In this document: positions 40,291-48,570 of the stretch, piece after piece
Position numbering within the stretch: the first letter of the stretch is position 1
Layout: every line of letters begins with the position of its first letter
Assembly: GCF_025399835.1 (NCBI RefSeq)
Contig: NZ_JAODVR010000001.1
Location: 1,550,001-1,614,000 of the forward strand
From: Haloarchaeobius sp. HME9146
Lineage (GTDB): Archaea > Halobacteriota > Halobacteria > Halobacteriales > Natrialbaceae
DNA length: 64,000 bases
Reading direction: 5' to 3'
Translations under genes and position numbers: made by a program
Notes under the pieces: generated by a model
The model's database searches: none
Seen by the model: the letters and a program-made list of their open reading frames with translations, nothing else
What the model was told of the DNA's origin: nothing

Positions 40291-40905
40291 ATGCCGCCCG
40301 CCCGCTACAACGCGAACGAGGTCGCCAGACGTGTCGGTCGTCTCACGGACGAGTACGACGACGTGACCGTCGTCACCGAACGGGAGGAGCCACAGGACCA
40401 GTTCGACGAGCTCCGCCAGCACGCCGAGGAGGGGTATCTCGGGGGTGCCTACTGCTGGACGGTCCGGTCCGGTAGCGGTTCGGACGGTCGAGACCGGCAA
40501 CAGAACGAGGACTGCGAGGACGCCAGGAAGGAACGAAAGCGCGTCCTGCTCGGGATGGGCTGCGAGCGCGACAGCTGGTGTCCCCCCGGTGGTGGAGTGG
40601 ACGGGTACGACCCGGCCCAGCCCGGCAGTGGCGAACGCTTCGAAGAGACCGCGCGCCGGACGGTTCGCGAAGAGACCGGTATCGAGTGCGAGCCCACCGA
40701 GTGCGTGTTCGTCCACTGGGCCGTCGTCGGGGACCCGAACAGCGACGACGAGGTGCACCTCGCCTACGTCGTCTTCGACGCCGAGTACCGCGACGGGAGC
40801 GTCGCCATCGAACCCGAACAGCTCAACGGCGCGGCGTGGTTCGCCGAGTTGCCGCCGAACCTCCACTACTTCGCCCAGCGGCGGGCCGACCAGTGGCCGG
40901 TCTGA
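40291..40905 (+). CDS. Nudix hydrolase with extended Nudix loop (tandem copy 1)
   Basis: The 204-residue protein shares its N-terminal half (M-P-P-A-R-Y-N-A-N-E-V, F-D-E-L-R-Q-H-A-E-E-G-Y-L-G-G-A-Y) with the next gene. The Nudix box is present, but the Gly-to-Glu loop is 12 residues instead of 5 (G-V-D-G-Y-D-P-A-Q-P-G-S-G-E). The metal-binding R-E of the box is R-T here (R-T-V-R-E-E-T-G-I). A basic low-complexity insertion (about 62-84) precedes it. Activity may be reduced. The substrate is unknown. Confidence 0.82.
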   Translation: MPPARYNANEVARRVGRLTDEYDDVTVVTEREEPQDQFDELRQHAEEGYLGGAYCWTVRSGSGSDGRDRQQNEDCEDARKERKRVLLGMGCERDSWCPPGGGVDGYDPAQPGSGERFEETARRTVREETGIECEPTECVFVHWAVVGDPNSDDEVHLAYVVFDAEYRDGSVAIEPEQLNGAAWFAELPPNLHYFAQRRADQWPV

Positions 40906-40955
40906 CCGCGGAAACCGATAGTTTCTTTTCGGCTGACAGACTGCTCACGAAGTCC

Positions 40956-41576
40956 ATGCCGCCCACACGATACAACGCCGACGAGGTGACACGCCGCATC
41001 GAGCGACTGCAGGAGACGTACGAGGAGGTGCACGTGAGCCGCAGGCGCGACGACCCGATGGACGAGTTCGACGAGCTCCGCGGGTACGCCGAGGAGGGCT
41101 ACATCGGTGGCGCCTACGCCTGGGTCGTCCGGAGACCCGAGCAGGCACACGACCTCACCGAGTCGATGCCCGACGACGCCTTCGGGGACCAGGAGCGCGT
41201 GTTGCTCGGGATGGGTCGCGGGTCGAACCATTGGGGACCGTCCGGTGGGGGTCTGGAGGGATTCGACCCCGACGAGCCGGGCAGCGGTGAGACATACGAG
41301 GACGCCGCGGTTCGCGAGGTCGAGGAAGAGACGGGGGTCGAGTGCGAGGTCCACGGCCCGGTGACGGTCGACCGAGTGGTCGTCGCGAATCCCGAGGGAG
41401 AGGACGAGGTCCACCTCGCCTACGTCATCTTCGGCGGTCGGTACACCGGCGGCAGCATCGACGTCCAGCCGGGCGAACTCAACGGCGCGGCGTGGTTCGC
41501 TGCCCTCCCCGACGAGATCCACCCGAACGTCGAGTTCTGGCCGGAGTACTGGGAGGCCAGGCGAGACGACTCGTGA
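40956..41576 (+). CDS. Nudix hydrolase with extended Nudix loop (tandem copy 2)
   Basis: The 206-residue protein starts M-P-P-T-R-Y-N-A-D-E-V. The Nudix box has the same 7-residue loop extension (G-L-E-G-F-D-P-D-E-P-G-S-G-E), but the R-E-V-E-E-E-T-G-V core is intact. Its C-terminal half (E-L-N-G-A-A-W-F-A) matches copy 1, indicating duplication. Its TGA overlaps the GTG of the third Nudix gene (GTGA), so the two are translationally coupled. It probably hydrolyses a nucleoside diphosphate derivative. Confidence 0.85.
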   Translation: MPPTRYNADEVTRRIERLQETYEEVHVSRRRDDPMDEFDELRGYAEEGYIGGAYAWVVRRPEQAHDLTESMPDDAFGDQERVLLGMGRGSNHWGPSGGGLEGFDPDEPGSGETYEDAAVREVEEETGVECEVHGPVTVDRVVVANPEGEDEVHLAYVIFGGRYTGGSIDVQPGELNGAAWFAALPDEIHPNVEFWPEYWEARRDDS

Positions 41577-42067
41577 CGACCTTCTCGCGCGACTGGGACG
41601 ACTGCCCGGTCAACACGGAGACCTTCGCGGTCGACGCGGACCGGTTCGCGTCGGCCAGGCGAGAGGCAAAGCGCGGCATCCTCGGCGGCGGTCGCGTCCT
41701 CGTTGAAAACGAAACCGGCCTGCTGTTCTGCCGGGTCAAGGACGATTTCGACGGTTGGGACGTGGTCGGCGGGAGTTGCGAGCCGGACGATGGGTCGCTC
41801 GAAGCGACGGCCCGCCGCGAGGCCGACGAGGAGGTCGGCCTCGACGTAACCATCACCGACCTGCTCGCCATCAATCGGTTCTCGCTCGAACACGACGGCG
41901 AGACGGTCACGGGCGAGTGGGCCATCTTCGCCGGGACGACCCGAGAGTCGTCACTGGACGTGCAGACCGAAGAACTCCACGAAGCGCGGTGGTTCGAGTC
42001 ACCACCCGAGCACGTGAACCGACATCTGGAACCGGCACTCGCCCAGTTCTCGCGTCGTCGCCGTTAG
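41573..42067 (+). CDS. Nudix hydrolase, third in cluster (GTG start)
   Basis: The 164-residue protein has an ordinary Nudix box: V-G-G-S-C-E-P-D-D-G-S-L-E-A-T-A-R-R-E-A-D-E-E-V-G-L. The lead-in R-V-L-V-E-N-E-T-G-L-L-F-C-R-V-K is a typical Nudix beta-strand region. It is only distantly similar to copies 1 and 2. The GTG start is fixed by the 4-nt GTGA overlap with copy 2. Its stop overlaps, tail to tail, that of the epimerase gene at 42064. Confidence 0.86.
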   Translation: MTTFSRDWDDCPVNTETFAVDADRFASARREAKRGILGGGRVLVENETGLLFCRVKDDFDGWDVVGGSCEPDDGSLEATARREADEEVGLDVTITDLLAINRFSLEHDGETVTGEWAIFAGTTRESSLDVQTEELHEARWFESPPEHVNRHLEPALAQFSRRRR

Positions 42068-42450
42068 TGCTGGACGAACTCCAGCAACACGCCACCGGTG
42101 TCCTTCGGGTGCATGAAGGCCACGTCGTGCCCCCAGGCACCGGTTCGCGGCTCCTCGTCGATGAGCCGCACGTCGTGCGCACGGGCCGTCTCGAGGGCCG
42201 CCTCGATATCGTCGGTGGCGACCGCGAGGTGGTGGATGCCCGCGCCGCGGTTCCCGAGGTAGCGGGCGATAGTGCCCTCGTCCGAGAGCGGTTCGAGCAG
42301 TTCGAAGTAGCCGTTGCCAGTGTCGAGAAAGACGACCTGCATCCCGTCGAACTCCTCTTCGTGTGCCACGTCGAACCCGAACAGATCGGCGTACAGCGCG
42401 GCCATCGAGGTGGCATCGTCGGTCGCGATGCCGGCGTGGTCGAAGTGCAT
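42064..42450 (-). CDS. mce: methylmalonyl-CoA epimerase
   Basis: The 128-residue VOC protein begins M-H-F-D-H-A-G-I-A-T-D-D. It has F-L-D-T-G-N-G-Y-F-E-L-L-E-P, G-I-H-H-L-A-V-A-T-D-D-I and a final G-V-L-L-E-F-V-Q-H. The His/Glu ligands match the cobalt-binding site of methylmalonyl-CoA epimerase. It interconverts the (2R) and (2S) forms for the mutase, whose large subunit is coded at 45417-47099 in this window. Start ATG 42450 gives the family length. Confidence 0.92.
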   Translation of the reverse strand: MHFDHAGIATDDATSMAALYADLFGFDVAHEEEFDGMQVVFLDTGNGYFELLEPLSDEGTIARYLGNRGAGIHHLAVATDDIEAALETARAHDVRLIDEEPRTGAWGHDVAFMHPKDTGGVLLEFVQH

Positions 42451-42578
42451 ACGAGGACCGACACGTCGAGGGACCAAGAAGGTACAGAATCTGCGCTAGC
42501 GCGATACAGCAGGACCAGCAGTCGGCTGTCTGTTTTCGGTCACCACCTGGCCGACGTTCTCGGTGGACGGGAATGGTC

Positions 42579-42605
42579 TTGCACATTTATGGGCTTTGCG
42601 TGCAA
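42579..42605 (+). promoter_or_regulatory. promoter with TTGCA/TGCAA inverted repeat around TATA box
   Basis: TTGCA (42579-42583) and TGCAA (42601-42605) flank a 17-bp spacer containing TTTATG. The ATG at 42616 fits a leaderless message. The arrangement resembles the longer repeat at 38503-38540, but the arms are only 5 bp. Confidence 0.4.
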
Positions 42606-42615
42606 TATTACTGCT

Positions 42616-42855
42616 ATGGAACGCAATGTCGGCTCCACAGATCGGCTCGTCCGCCTCGCACTCGGTGCAGTACTCCTCGTCGCAGCCGCCGTCGTCGCTG
42701 CTGGCGTCGTCAGCCTCGGCAGCGGCACCGTCGCCACGGTCGTGGCTCCGTTGCTCCTGGCGGTCGTCGGGCTCGTCATGCTCGTCACCGGCTACACGCA
42801 GTCCTGTCCGGCCTACGGGCTCATCGGGATGCGGACCCTCCGCCGCGGGCAGTGA
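42616..42855 (+). CDS. DUF2892 (YgaP-like) small membrane protein
   Basis: The 79-residue protein has two hydrophobic helices and the signature M-E-R-N-V-G-S-T-D-R-L-V-R at the start and S-C-P-A-Y-G-L-I-G at the end. The C-P-A-Y motif after the second helix is the DUF2892 hallmark. The role is unknown; relatives accompany rhodanese or sulfur-related proteins. Confidence 0.88.
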   Translation: MERNVGSTDRLVRLALGAVLLVAAAVVAAGVVSLGSGTVATVVAPLLLAVVGLVMLVTGYTQSCPAYGLIGMRTLRRGQ

Positions 42856-42951
42856 GGCACTGACCGTCTCGCACCCGACTCCTCAGCACGTCCTGTTCTC
42901 CGACCACCACGAGCAGAAACACACACCTATCCACGCTACACACCTCACCAC

Positions 42952-44058
42952 ATGCACCCCTCCGACCTCCGCGACGACATGCCCGTCCTCGACCGAACAG
43001 TCTACCTGAACACCGGCGCGAGCGGCCCGAGTCCTCGCCGCGTCACCGACGCGGTCGAATCGTGGTACGAGTTCCACGAGTTCGAATCCCCCGCCGGCGA
43101 GGGGATGTACATGCCCGCGTTCGACCTGTTCGACGACGTGCGCGAGACCGTCGCCGGTCACATCGGGTCGCGCCCCGAAGAGGTCGCCCTCACCGGGAGC
43201 ACCACGGATGGAATCAGTCGCCTCCCGCTCGCGATGGACTGGGACTCCGACGACGTCATCGTCCGGACCGACGCGGAACACGCGGCGGGTATCCTCCCCT
43301 GGCGACGCCTGCGCGACGAGTACGGCGTCGAGGTCCGCGTCGTCGAGACTGACGACGGCCGAATCCCCCGCGAGGAGTGGAAAGAAGCGGTCGAGGGGGC
43401 CACGCTCGCCACGTTCTCCTCCATCTGTTGGACCTCCGGCGTGCTCGCACCGGTCAGCGACCTTGTCGACATCGCCCACGACGCCGGGGCCCGGGTGCTG
43501 GTGGACGCGGTCCAGTCGACCGGCCAGCACGCCTTCGACGTGCACGAGTGGGGTGCCGACGCCGTCGCCGGGTCGGCCCACAAGTGGCTGCTCGGGCCGT
43601 GGGGCGCGGGCTACCTGTTCGTCGAGCAGGACTTCGCGGAGACGCTCGAACCGGCCCAGCTGGGCTACCGGAACCTGGAGGACCCCTACGCCGACCCCTA
43701 CGAGTACGCGCCGGGCGCGAAGCGATTCGAGTTCGGGACGGTCGCGCCGGCCCCGTACGCCGGCTTGCAGGAAGCCATCGAGATGATGGAGGACATCGGG
43801 ATGGACACCATCGAGGACCACATCGCCGACCTCACGGACTATTTCAAGGCCGAACTCGGCGAGGACCGCCTGGTGTCGCCCCGCGAGTACCACTCCGGGC
43901 TGGTGTCGTTCTCGGACCCCGACCCCGAGGCGACGGTCGAGCAGGTTGCCGAACAGGGTATCAAGATTCGGTCCATCCCGACCGCGAACGTCGTCCGGGC
44001 GTCGCTGCACGTGTTCAACACGCGTGACGACGTTGATGCACTGCTGGACGCGCTCTGA
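42952..44058 (+). CDS. class V aminotransferase (cysteine desulfurase-like)
   Basis: The 368-residue PLP enzyme has L-N-T-G-A-S-G-P-S-P near the N-terminus and the PLP-binding V-D-A-V-Q-S-T-G-Q-H. The Schiff-base lysine lies in G-S-A-H-K-W-L-L-G-P, and R-F-E-F-G-T-V-A appears near the end of the core. No conserved Cys loop of IscS/SufS is seen, so it may be an isopenicillin epimerase-like or desulfurase-like member acting on an unknown amine. It stands alone. Confidence 0.87.
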   Translation: MHPSDLRDDMPVLDRTVYLNTGASGPSPRRVTDAVESWYEFHEFESPAGEGMYMPAFDLFDDVRETVAGHIGSRPEEVALTGSTTDGISRLPLAMDWDSDDVIVRTDAEHAAGILPWRRLRDEYGVEVRVVETDDGRIPREEWKEAVEGATLATFSSICWTSGVLAPVSDLVDIAHDAGARVLVDAVQSTGQHAFDVHEWGADAVAGSAHKWLLGPWGAGYLFVEQDFAETLEPAQLGYRNLEDPYADPYEYAPGAKRFEFGTVAPAPYAGLQEAIEMMEDIGMDTIEDHIADLTDYFKAELGEDRLVSPREYHSGLVSFSDPDPEATVEQVAEQGIKIRSIPTANVVRASLHVFNTRDDVDALLDAL

Positions 44059-44104
44059 GCGGGCGGGCGACAGAGCCAAACTCTCGTTTCAGTCTTCGGA
44101 CCTG

Positions 44105-44110
44105 TTTTAT
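44105..44110 (+). promoter_or_regulatory. TATA box of the lipoprotein gene at 44134
   Basis: TTTTAT, 24-29 bp before the GTG start, predicts a leaderless message and supports that start. Confidence 0.45.
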
Positions 44111-44133
44111 TTGGTGAGCGAGTCGAGGCGACT

Positions 44134-45009
44134 GTGCGACGACGTGCCCTCCTCTCAACGGTCGCAGGCGGCATCGGCGCTGGCGTACTCGCGGGCTGTC
44201 TCGGCTCGCAGGACAGGGACCGCTCCTCGTTCGACCCGGCCGCCGATAGCCCGGTCGAGACGCTCTCTGTCGGGTCACGCGAGTCGGTTGCGTTCCCTGC
44301 GAACAACCAGCCCCACCGTATCCACGTTCGGAACGTCGCTCCCGACCCGCAGACGTTCGAACTGTCAGTCGATGGGCTGTCCATCGACGAGCACGCGACG
44401 ACCGTGTCCGTCCAACCGGACGAGTACGCCAGCATCGTCCTCAACGGTCCCTCGGAGTACATGGTTCGCATCGGTCGTCCCGGAACCCCCGAACTGCAGA
44501 CGTTCTTCTTCGAGCCCGACCACTTCGACTGCAACGAGCAGGCCGCCATCGTCTCTGTGCCGGCCGACGACGCAATCGAGGTCCGCGGCGTCGGACCTGC
44601 CACAGTGTGCCCCTCCCCGACACCCGCCGACCACAGCATCGCGGTCACGGGTACCAGCTGTCGGCGGGAGGGCGCGAGCAGCGCCCGGGTCGCCTTCGGA
44701 CCCGACGGCATCGGCATCACGGGGGACTTCTTCTGGAAAGCCCGATGCGACACACTCTCGCTCGACTCGGTGGTCTACCGAGAAGAACCGGACAGCCTCG
44801 ACGTGGTCGTTGCGCCCGCGGGCGACGGGTCGTGTTCGTCCCCGGACGGAGACGCAACCTGTCCCGATAGCGACCCGATTGCGGTCACGGCGTACGAGGC
44901 CACCGTCGCGTTCGAGCACGACCTGCCGTCGGTCGTGCGTGTGTTCCATCTCGTTGCCGGCGGGAGCCAACACCTCGCCGCAGAAGTGACACGGGATATG
45001 TCGAACTGA
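44134..45009 (+). CDS. Tat lipoprotein with conserved cysteines, unknown function
   Basis: The 291-residue product has a GTG start. Its N-terminus is R-R-R-A-L-L-S-T-V-A-G-G-I-G-A-G-V-L-A-G-C-L, with the lipidated Cys at about residue 22. The mature part is beta-rich with cysteines in H-F-D-C-N-E, T-V-C-P-S, T-S-C-R-R and C-S-S-P-D-G-D-A-T-C. The order of elements resembles the protein at 38543: an F/Y-D-C-N turn, then a V-x-V-x-P strand, then spaced cysteines. Disulfide-stabilised extracellular domains are likely. No enzyme motif is visible. Confidence 0.78.
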   Translation: MRRRALLSTVAGGIGAGVLAGCLGSQDRDRSSFDPAADSPVETLSVGSRESVAFPANNQPHRIHVRNVAPDPQTFELSVDGLSIDEHATTVSVQPDEYASIVLNGPSEYMVRIGRPGTPELQTFFFEPDHFDCNEQAAIVSVPADDAIEVRGVGPATVCPSPTPADHSIAVTGTSCRREGASSARVAFGPDGIGITGDFFWKARCDTLSLDSVVYREEPDSLDVVVAPAGDGSCSSPDGDATCPDSDPIAVTAYEATVAFEHDLPSVVRVFHLVAGGSQHLAAEVTRDMSN

Positions 45010-45051
45010 GGAGTTTGGATAACCTACCCATGTGAAGGGCCCACCACAAAA

Positions 45052-45059
45052 ACTATAAG
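45052..45059 (+). promoter_or_regulatory. TATA box of YbjQ-family gene
   Basis: ACTATAAG, 23-30 bp before the ATG at 45082, fits a leaderless message. A second AT-rich stretch at 45069-45077 is too close to the start to act as TATA. Confidence 0.45.
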
Positions 45060-45081
45060 ATTACTGAATTTTATATCGGGC

Positions 45082-45396
45082 ATGCAGATAACCACGACAG
45101 AGACGGTTCCGGGGGCCGATATCGACCGCGTCCTCGGCGTCGCACAGGGGAGCACCGTCCAGTCCCGCGGCCTCGGCTCCGACATCGGGGCCGGGCTCAA
45201 GAACCTCGTCGGTGGCGAGTTGAAGGGATACTCGAAACTGATGACGAAAGCGCGCGACGAGGCGCTCGAACGCATGGAGGCCGACGCCCGAGAGATGGGT
45301 GCGGATGCCGTGGTCAACGTTCGGTTCGAAACCTCCGAGATAACGCAGGGCGGTGCCGAGATTCTCGCGTACGGGACGGCCGTGACGCTCCGGTAG
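45082..45396 (+). CDS. YbjQ family protein (DUF74)
   Basis: The 104-residue protein has the family layout: T-V-P-G-A-D-I-D-R-V-L-G-V-A-Q-G at the start, G-G-E-L-K-G-Y-S-K-L-M-T-K-A-R-D-E-A in the central helix, G-A-D-A-V-V-N-V-R-F, and Y-G-T-A-V at the end. The fold forms pentamers in known structures. A heavy-metal-binding role has been suggested but not shown. Confidence 0.9.
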   Translation: MQITTTETVPGADIDRVLGVAQGSTVQSRGLGSDIGAGLKNLVGGELKGYSKLMTKARDEALERMEADAREMGADAVVNVRFETSEITQGGAEILAYGTAVTLR

Positions 45397-45416
45397 GCCG
45401 CCCAAACTGCCCTCTC

Positions 45417-47099
45417 TCAGACCGTGCCGCCGGGGCGGTACTCCCCGAACACGTCCCGCATCACGTTACAGACCTCGCCGACCGTCCCGTACGCCTTCAC
45501 GGCATCGACGATGTACGGCATGACGTTCTCGTCACCTTCGCAGGCTTGCCGGAGCGCCTCCAGTTTCGCGTCGAGCTTCTCGTCGTCGCGAGCCTCACGG
45601 ACGTCTTCGAGGCGGCGAATCTGGCGCTGTTCGTCCTCCTCGGTGACCTCCTGGATGTCCATCTCGGGCTCCTCGTCGACCTCGAACTCGTTGACGCCGA
45701 CGATGATGCGCTCGCCCGATTCGATCTCCTGCTGGCGGTCGAACGCGGTGTCCTGAATCTGGCGCTGGACCCACTGGTTCTCGACAGCCTGGAGCATCCC
45801 GCCCTTCTCGTCGACCGTCTCGATGATGTCGAACGCCTCCTCCTCCAGCTGGTCGGTGAGCGCCTCGACGTAGTAGCTGCCGGCGAGGGGGTCGATGGTG
45901 TCCGCCGCACCGGACTCGTGGGCAAGTATCTGCTGGGTGCGCAGGGCGGTCCTGACGGACTTCTCGGTGGGCAGGGCGAGGGCCTCGTCCTTCCCGTTGG
46001 TGTGCAGGCTCTGGGTACCGCCCAGAACGGCAGCCAGGGCCTGGTAGGCGACGCGGACGACGTTGTTCTCTATCTGCTGGGCGGTCAGGGTCGAGCCGGC
46101 GGTCTGGGTGTGGAACTTGAGCTGCTTCGATTTCGGGTTCTCGGCGTCGAAGCGCTCCTCCATTATCGTGGCCCACATGCGCCGGGCGGCGCGGAACTTC
46201 GCGACCTCCTCCAGGATGTTGTTGTGCGCGTTGAAGAAGAAGGAGAGCTGGGGGGCGAACTCGTCGACGTCCAGTCCGGCGTCGAGCGCGGCTTCGACGT
46301 ACTCGATGCCGTCGCCGAGGGTGAACGCGAGTTCCTGGGCCGCCGTCGAGCCGGCCTCGCGGACGTGGTAGCCGGAGATGGAGATGGTGTTGAACTTCGG
46401 CGTCTCGTCGGCGCAGAACTCGAAGATGTCCGTGATGATGCGCATCGACGGCTCGGGCGGGTAGATGTACGTGTTCCGGGCGATGTACTCCTTGAGCACG
46501 TCGTTCTGGATGGTCCCGCGAAGCTCCTCGCGGTCGACGCCCTGCTTGTCGCCGACGGCGATGTACATCGCGAGGAGGACCGAGGCAGGGGCGTTGATGG
46601 TCATCGAGGTCGAGACCTCGTCGAGCGGGATGCCGTCGAACACTGTCTCCATGTCCTCCAGCGTGTCGATGGCGACGCCGGACTTGCCGACCTCGCCCGC
46701 GGACATGGCGTCGTCGGAGGAGTAGCCCATCTGGGTGGGCAGGTCGAACGCCATCGAGAGCCCGGTCTGGCCCTGGTCGAGCAGGTAGTGAAACCGCTCG
46801 TTGGTCTCGTCAGGCGTCCCGAACCCGGCGTACTGGCGCATCGTCCAGAGGCGACCGCGGTATCCCGTGGAGTAGACCCCCCGGGTGTACGGGTCCTGCC
46901 CGGGGAACCCGAGGTCCTCGTCGTAGTCCAGCTCTGCCACGTCGTCCGGCGTGTAGAGTCGGTCGACCGTCTGGCCCCCCGTATCTGTGGTGAACTCCTC
47001 TTTGCGCTCGCCGAAGCGGTCGACAACCGGGTCGACCGAGTCGGTCTCCCACTCCGATTTCCCGGAGCGAATCGCGTCGAGGTCGTCCTCGTCGAACAT
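45417..47099 (-). CDS. methylmalonyl-CoA mutase, large (catalytic) subunit
   Basis: The 560-residue protein starts M-F-D-E-D-D-L. It forms the substrate-binding TIM barrel: [36 protein letters not shown] and H-T-Q-T-A-G. The cobalamin-binding D-x-H-x-x-G domain is absent, as expected for archaea where it is a separate small subunit; that gene is not in this window. It converts methylmalonyl-CoA to succinyl-CoA together with the epimerase at 42064. An ATG six codons upstream is less likely. Confidence 0.95.
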   Translation of the reverse strand: MFDEDDLDAIRSGKSEWETDSVDPVVDRFGERKEEFTTDTGGQTVDRLYTPDDVAELDYDEDLGFPGQDPYTRGVYSTGYRGRLWTMRQYAGFGTPDETNERFHYLLDQGQTGLSMAFDLPTQMGYSSDDAMSAGEVGKSGVAIDTLEDMETVFDGIPLDEVSTSMTINAPASVLLAMYIAVGDKQGVDREELRGTIQNDVLKEYIARNTYIYPPEPSMRIITDIFEFCADETPKFNTISISGYHVREAGSTAAQELAFTLGDGIEYVEAALDAGLDVDEFAPQLSFFFNAHNNILEEVAKFRAARRMWATIMEERFDAENPKSKQLKFHTQTAGSTLTAQQIENNVVRVAYQALAAVLGGTQSLHTNGKDEALALPTEKSVRTALRTQQILAHESGAADTIDPLAGSYYVEALTDQLEEEAFDIIETVDEKGGMLQAVENQWVQRQIQDTAFDRQQEIESGERIIVGVNEFEVDEEPEMDIQEVTEEDEQRQIRRLEDVREARDDEKLDAKLEALRQACEGDENVMPYIVDAVKAYGTVGEVCNVMRDVFGEYRPGGTV

Positions 47100-47174
47100 A
47101 GGAAAACCGAGGGCCACCCCGGCCTTAACTGTTCACGAACGTCCGTGATATCCCCGAGCGTTCACCGACGCCGG

Positions 47175-47468
47175 TCAGACCTGGTCGTCGGGGTCGTGCG
47201 TGGCCGCCATCCGCTTCGCTTCGGTCGCGTACTGCTCGCGCTCGTCGGGGTCCGTGACCGGCCCGTACTTGCTCGCCGGAACGTCGAGGGCGGCGTGTGT
47301 CACCCGATGCTCGCCGGTGAAACTCGTCAGGGCGCGCTCGCGGCGATGGTAGAACTGTCCGTCTTCGCTGGCGTAGACGAGGATGACGATGTTCTGCTCG
47401 TCGTCCGAGTAGGTCCGTTCGACCAGCCACATCTGTTTCGTGTCGGTCTCTTCGGTCTGGGCTCCCAT
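47175..47468 (-). CDS. small acidic protein, unknown (97 aa)
   Basis: The 97-residue product starts M-G-A-Q-T-E-E-T-D. A beta-rich first half (K-Q-M-W-L-V-E-R-T-Y, I-V-I-L-V-Y-A-S-E-D-G) leads to a helical C-terminus ending D-P-D-D-Q-V. I do not recognise a family. The upstream in-frame residues are Arg-rich, so ATG 47468 is chosen. It is divergent from the membrane protein at 47540; only 71 bp separate their start codons. Confidence 0.68.
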   Translation of the reverse strand: MGAQTEETDTKQMWLVERTYSDDEQNIVILVYASEDGQFYHRRERALTSFTGEHRVTHAALDVPASKYGPVTDPDEREQYATEAKRMAATHDPDDQV

Positions 47469-47539
47469 ACTGTAGTTTCGCCGTCGAAACCCAAACCGGT
47501 ATCGGGTACTTTTTGGCGGTTCGAGCCCCAGAACCGGCC

Positions 47540-47857
47540 ATGGATGCGCCACTACCGGACGAGGACGGGGAGGCCGGCTCGGGACAGGCTGGCGCACCGA
47601 TTCCCGACGACGACGACGAGGTCTCACGCAAGCAGGCGTTCCTGTTCATCCTCCCGTTCTTGCTCCTCGGGCTCGCGGACGTCGTCTTGCTCCTTGGCTG
47701 GGGCCTCAACCCGCTCTGGGGGTTCATGATACTCCCGCCCATCCTCGCCATCAGTTTCATCGGCTGGATCGCGTTCAAGTACGGGTTCGTCAGCGACAAC
47801 AAGAACTACGACTACGCGGAGGATGAAGAGCCGAAAAATGCGGTCGAAGACGCCTGA
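47540..47857 (+). CDS. small membrane protein with acidic tails, unknown (105 aa)
   Basis: The 105-residue protein has an acidic N-terminus (P-D-E-D-G-E-A-G), two hydrophobic helices (F-L-F-I-L-P-F-L-L-L-G-L-A and W-G-F-M-I-L-P-P-I-L-A-I-S-F-I) and an acidic C-terminus. Positive charges between the acidic tail and the first helix (S-R-K-Q) suggest an N-in orientation. I do not recognise a family. Confidence 0.68.
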   Translation: MDAPLPDEDGEAGSGQAGAPIPDDDDEVSRKQAFLFILPFLLLGLADVVLLLGWGLNPLWGFMILPPILAISFIGWIAFKYGFVSDNKNYDYAEDEEPKNAVEDA

Positions 47858-47877
47858 TTCGCGGTTCCGTTCCCGTT

Positions 47878-48498
47878 CTAACTTCCAGTGTCGTACTTGT
47901 AGGTCGCCGTCTCGCTGTCGATACCGAAGTCCTCCGGTGAGACCTCGTCGGGGACTACTTCGGCCTTCGACGCCTGCTTGAACCGCTCGCGGAGCCGGTC
48001 GGGCATGGAGAACTCGTCGATTCCAAGCGTCATCGGGCGGGCGTTCGGCGCGGTCTCCTCACGTTTCTCCGAGAGCCGTTCCTGGAGAACCGGCGGAAGC
48101 TCGTCCTCTGCGATGGCGGTGAAGCCGAACTGGGCGAGGTACCCGCCCTCGTCGGTCAGCGAGTACACCGTCTCGAAGCCCTGGTCGCGAGCGTACTCGA
48201 TGAGTCGCTCGATGACGTGGGCACCGACACCCTGCTCTTTCCAGCCGTCGAGGACGCCGATACTGGTCAGTTCACAGATGTCCTCGGCGGCCTCGACCTC
48301 TCGGCGGCCGCTCTGTTTCCGGTCACCCTCGTCGGTCGTGTGGAGCCGGATGCGGCCGAAGCCAGCCTTCGACCCGGACTCTTCGTCCACAGCGATGACG
48401 TAGTCGCGGGACCGGAACGCTGTGTCGTCCAGACCCATCTCCTCGATGCGGTCGAGCAACCAGACCTCGTCCCTGTTTTTCGCGTCCCGGACGTACAT
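47878..48498 (-). CDS. GNAT-family N-acetyltransferase
   Basis: The 206-residue protein has an acetyl-CoA-binding stretch E-Q-G-V-G-A-H-V-I-E-R-L (motif A, Q/R-x-x-G-x-A/G), preceded by L-T-S-I-G-V-L. It is followed by G-F-E-T-V-Y-S-L-T and the motif B-like G-Y-L-A-Q-F-G-F. I prefer the ATG at 48498 (M-Y-V-R-D-A) over one nine codons earlier. The substrate is unknown; an amino acid or small amine is typical. Confidence 0.85.
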   Translation of the reverse strand: MYVRDAKNRDEVWLLDRIEEMGLDDTAFRSRDYVIAVDEESGSKAGFGRIRLHTTDEGDRKQSGRREVEAAEDICELTSIGVLDGWKEQGVGAHVIERLIEYARDQGFETVYSLTDEGGYLAQFGFTAIAEDELPPVLQERLSEKREETAPNARPMTLGIDEFSMPDRLRERFKQASKAEVVPDEVSPEDFGIDSETATYKYDTGS

Positions 48499-48570
48499 GG
48501 TAGTTGGTAGCTTCCCGAAGGGCATAGGATTTGTCCCCAGACTGGTGGCTGGTTAGGGGACGACGGCCCG

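Noticed and set aside
45546-47729. A 727-residue plus-strand open frame opposite methylmalonyl-CoA mutase
   Set aside because: The mutase on the other strand is certain. The plus frame has no recognisable motif and only runs through because stops are rare in GC-rich sequence.
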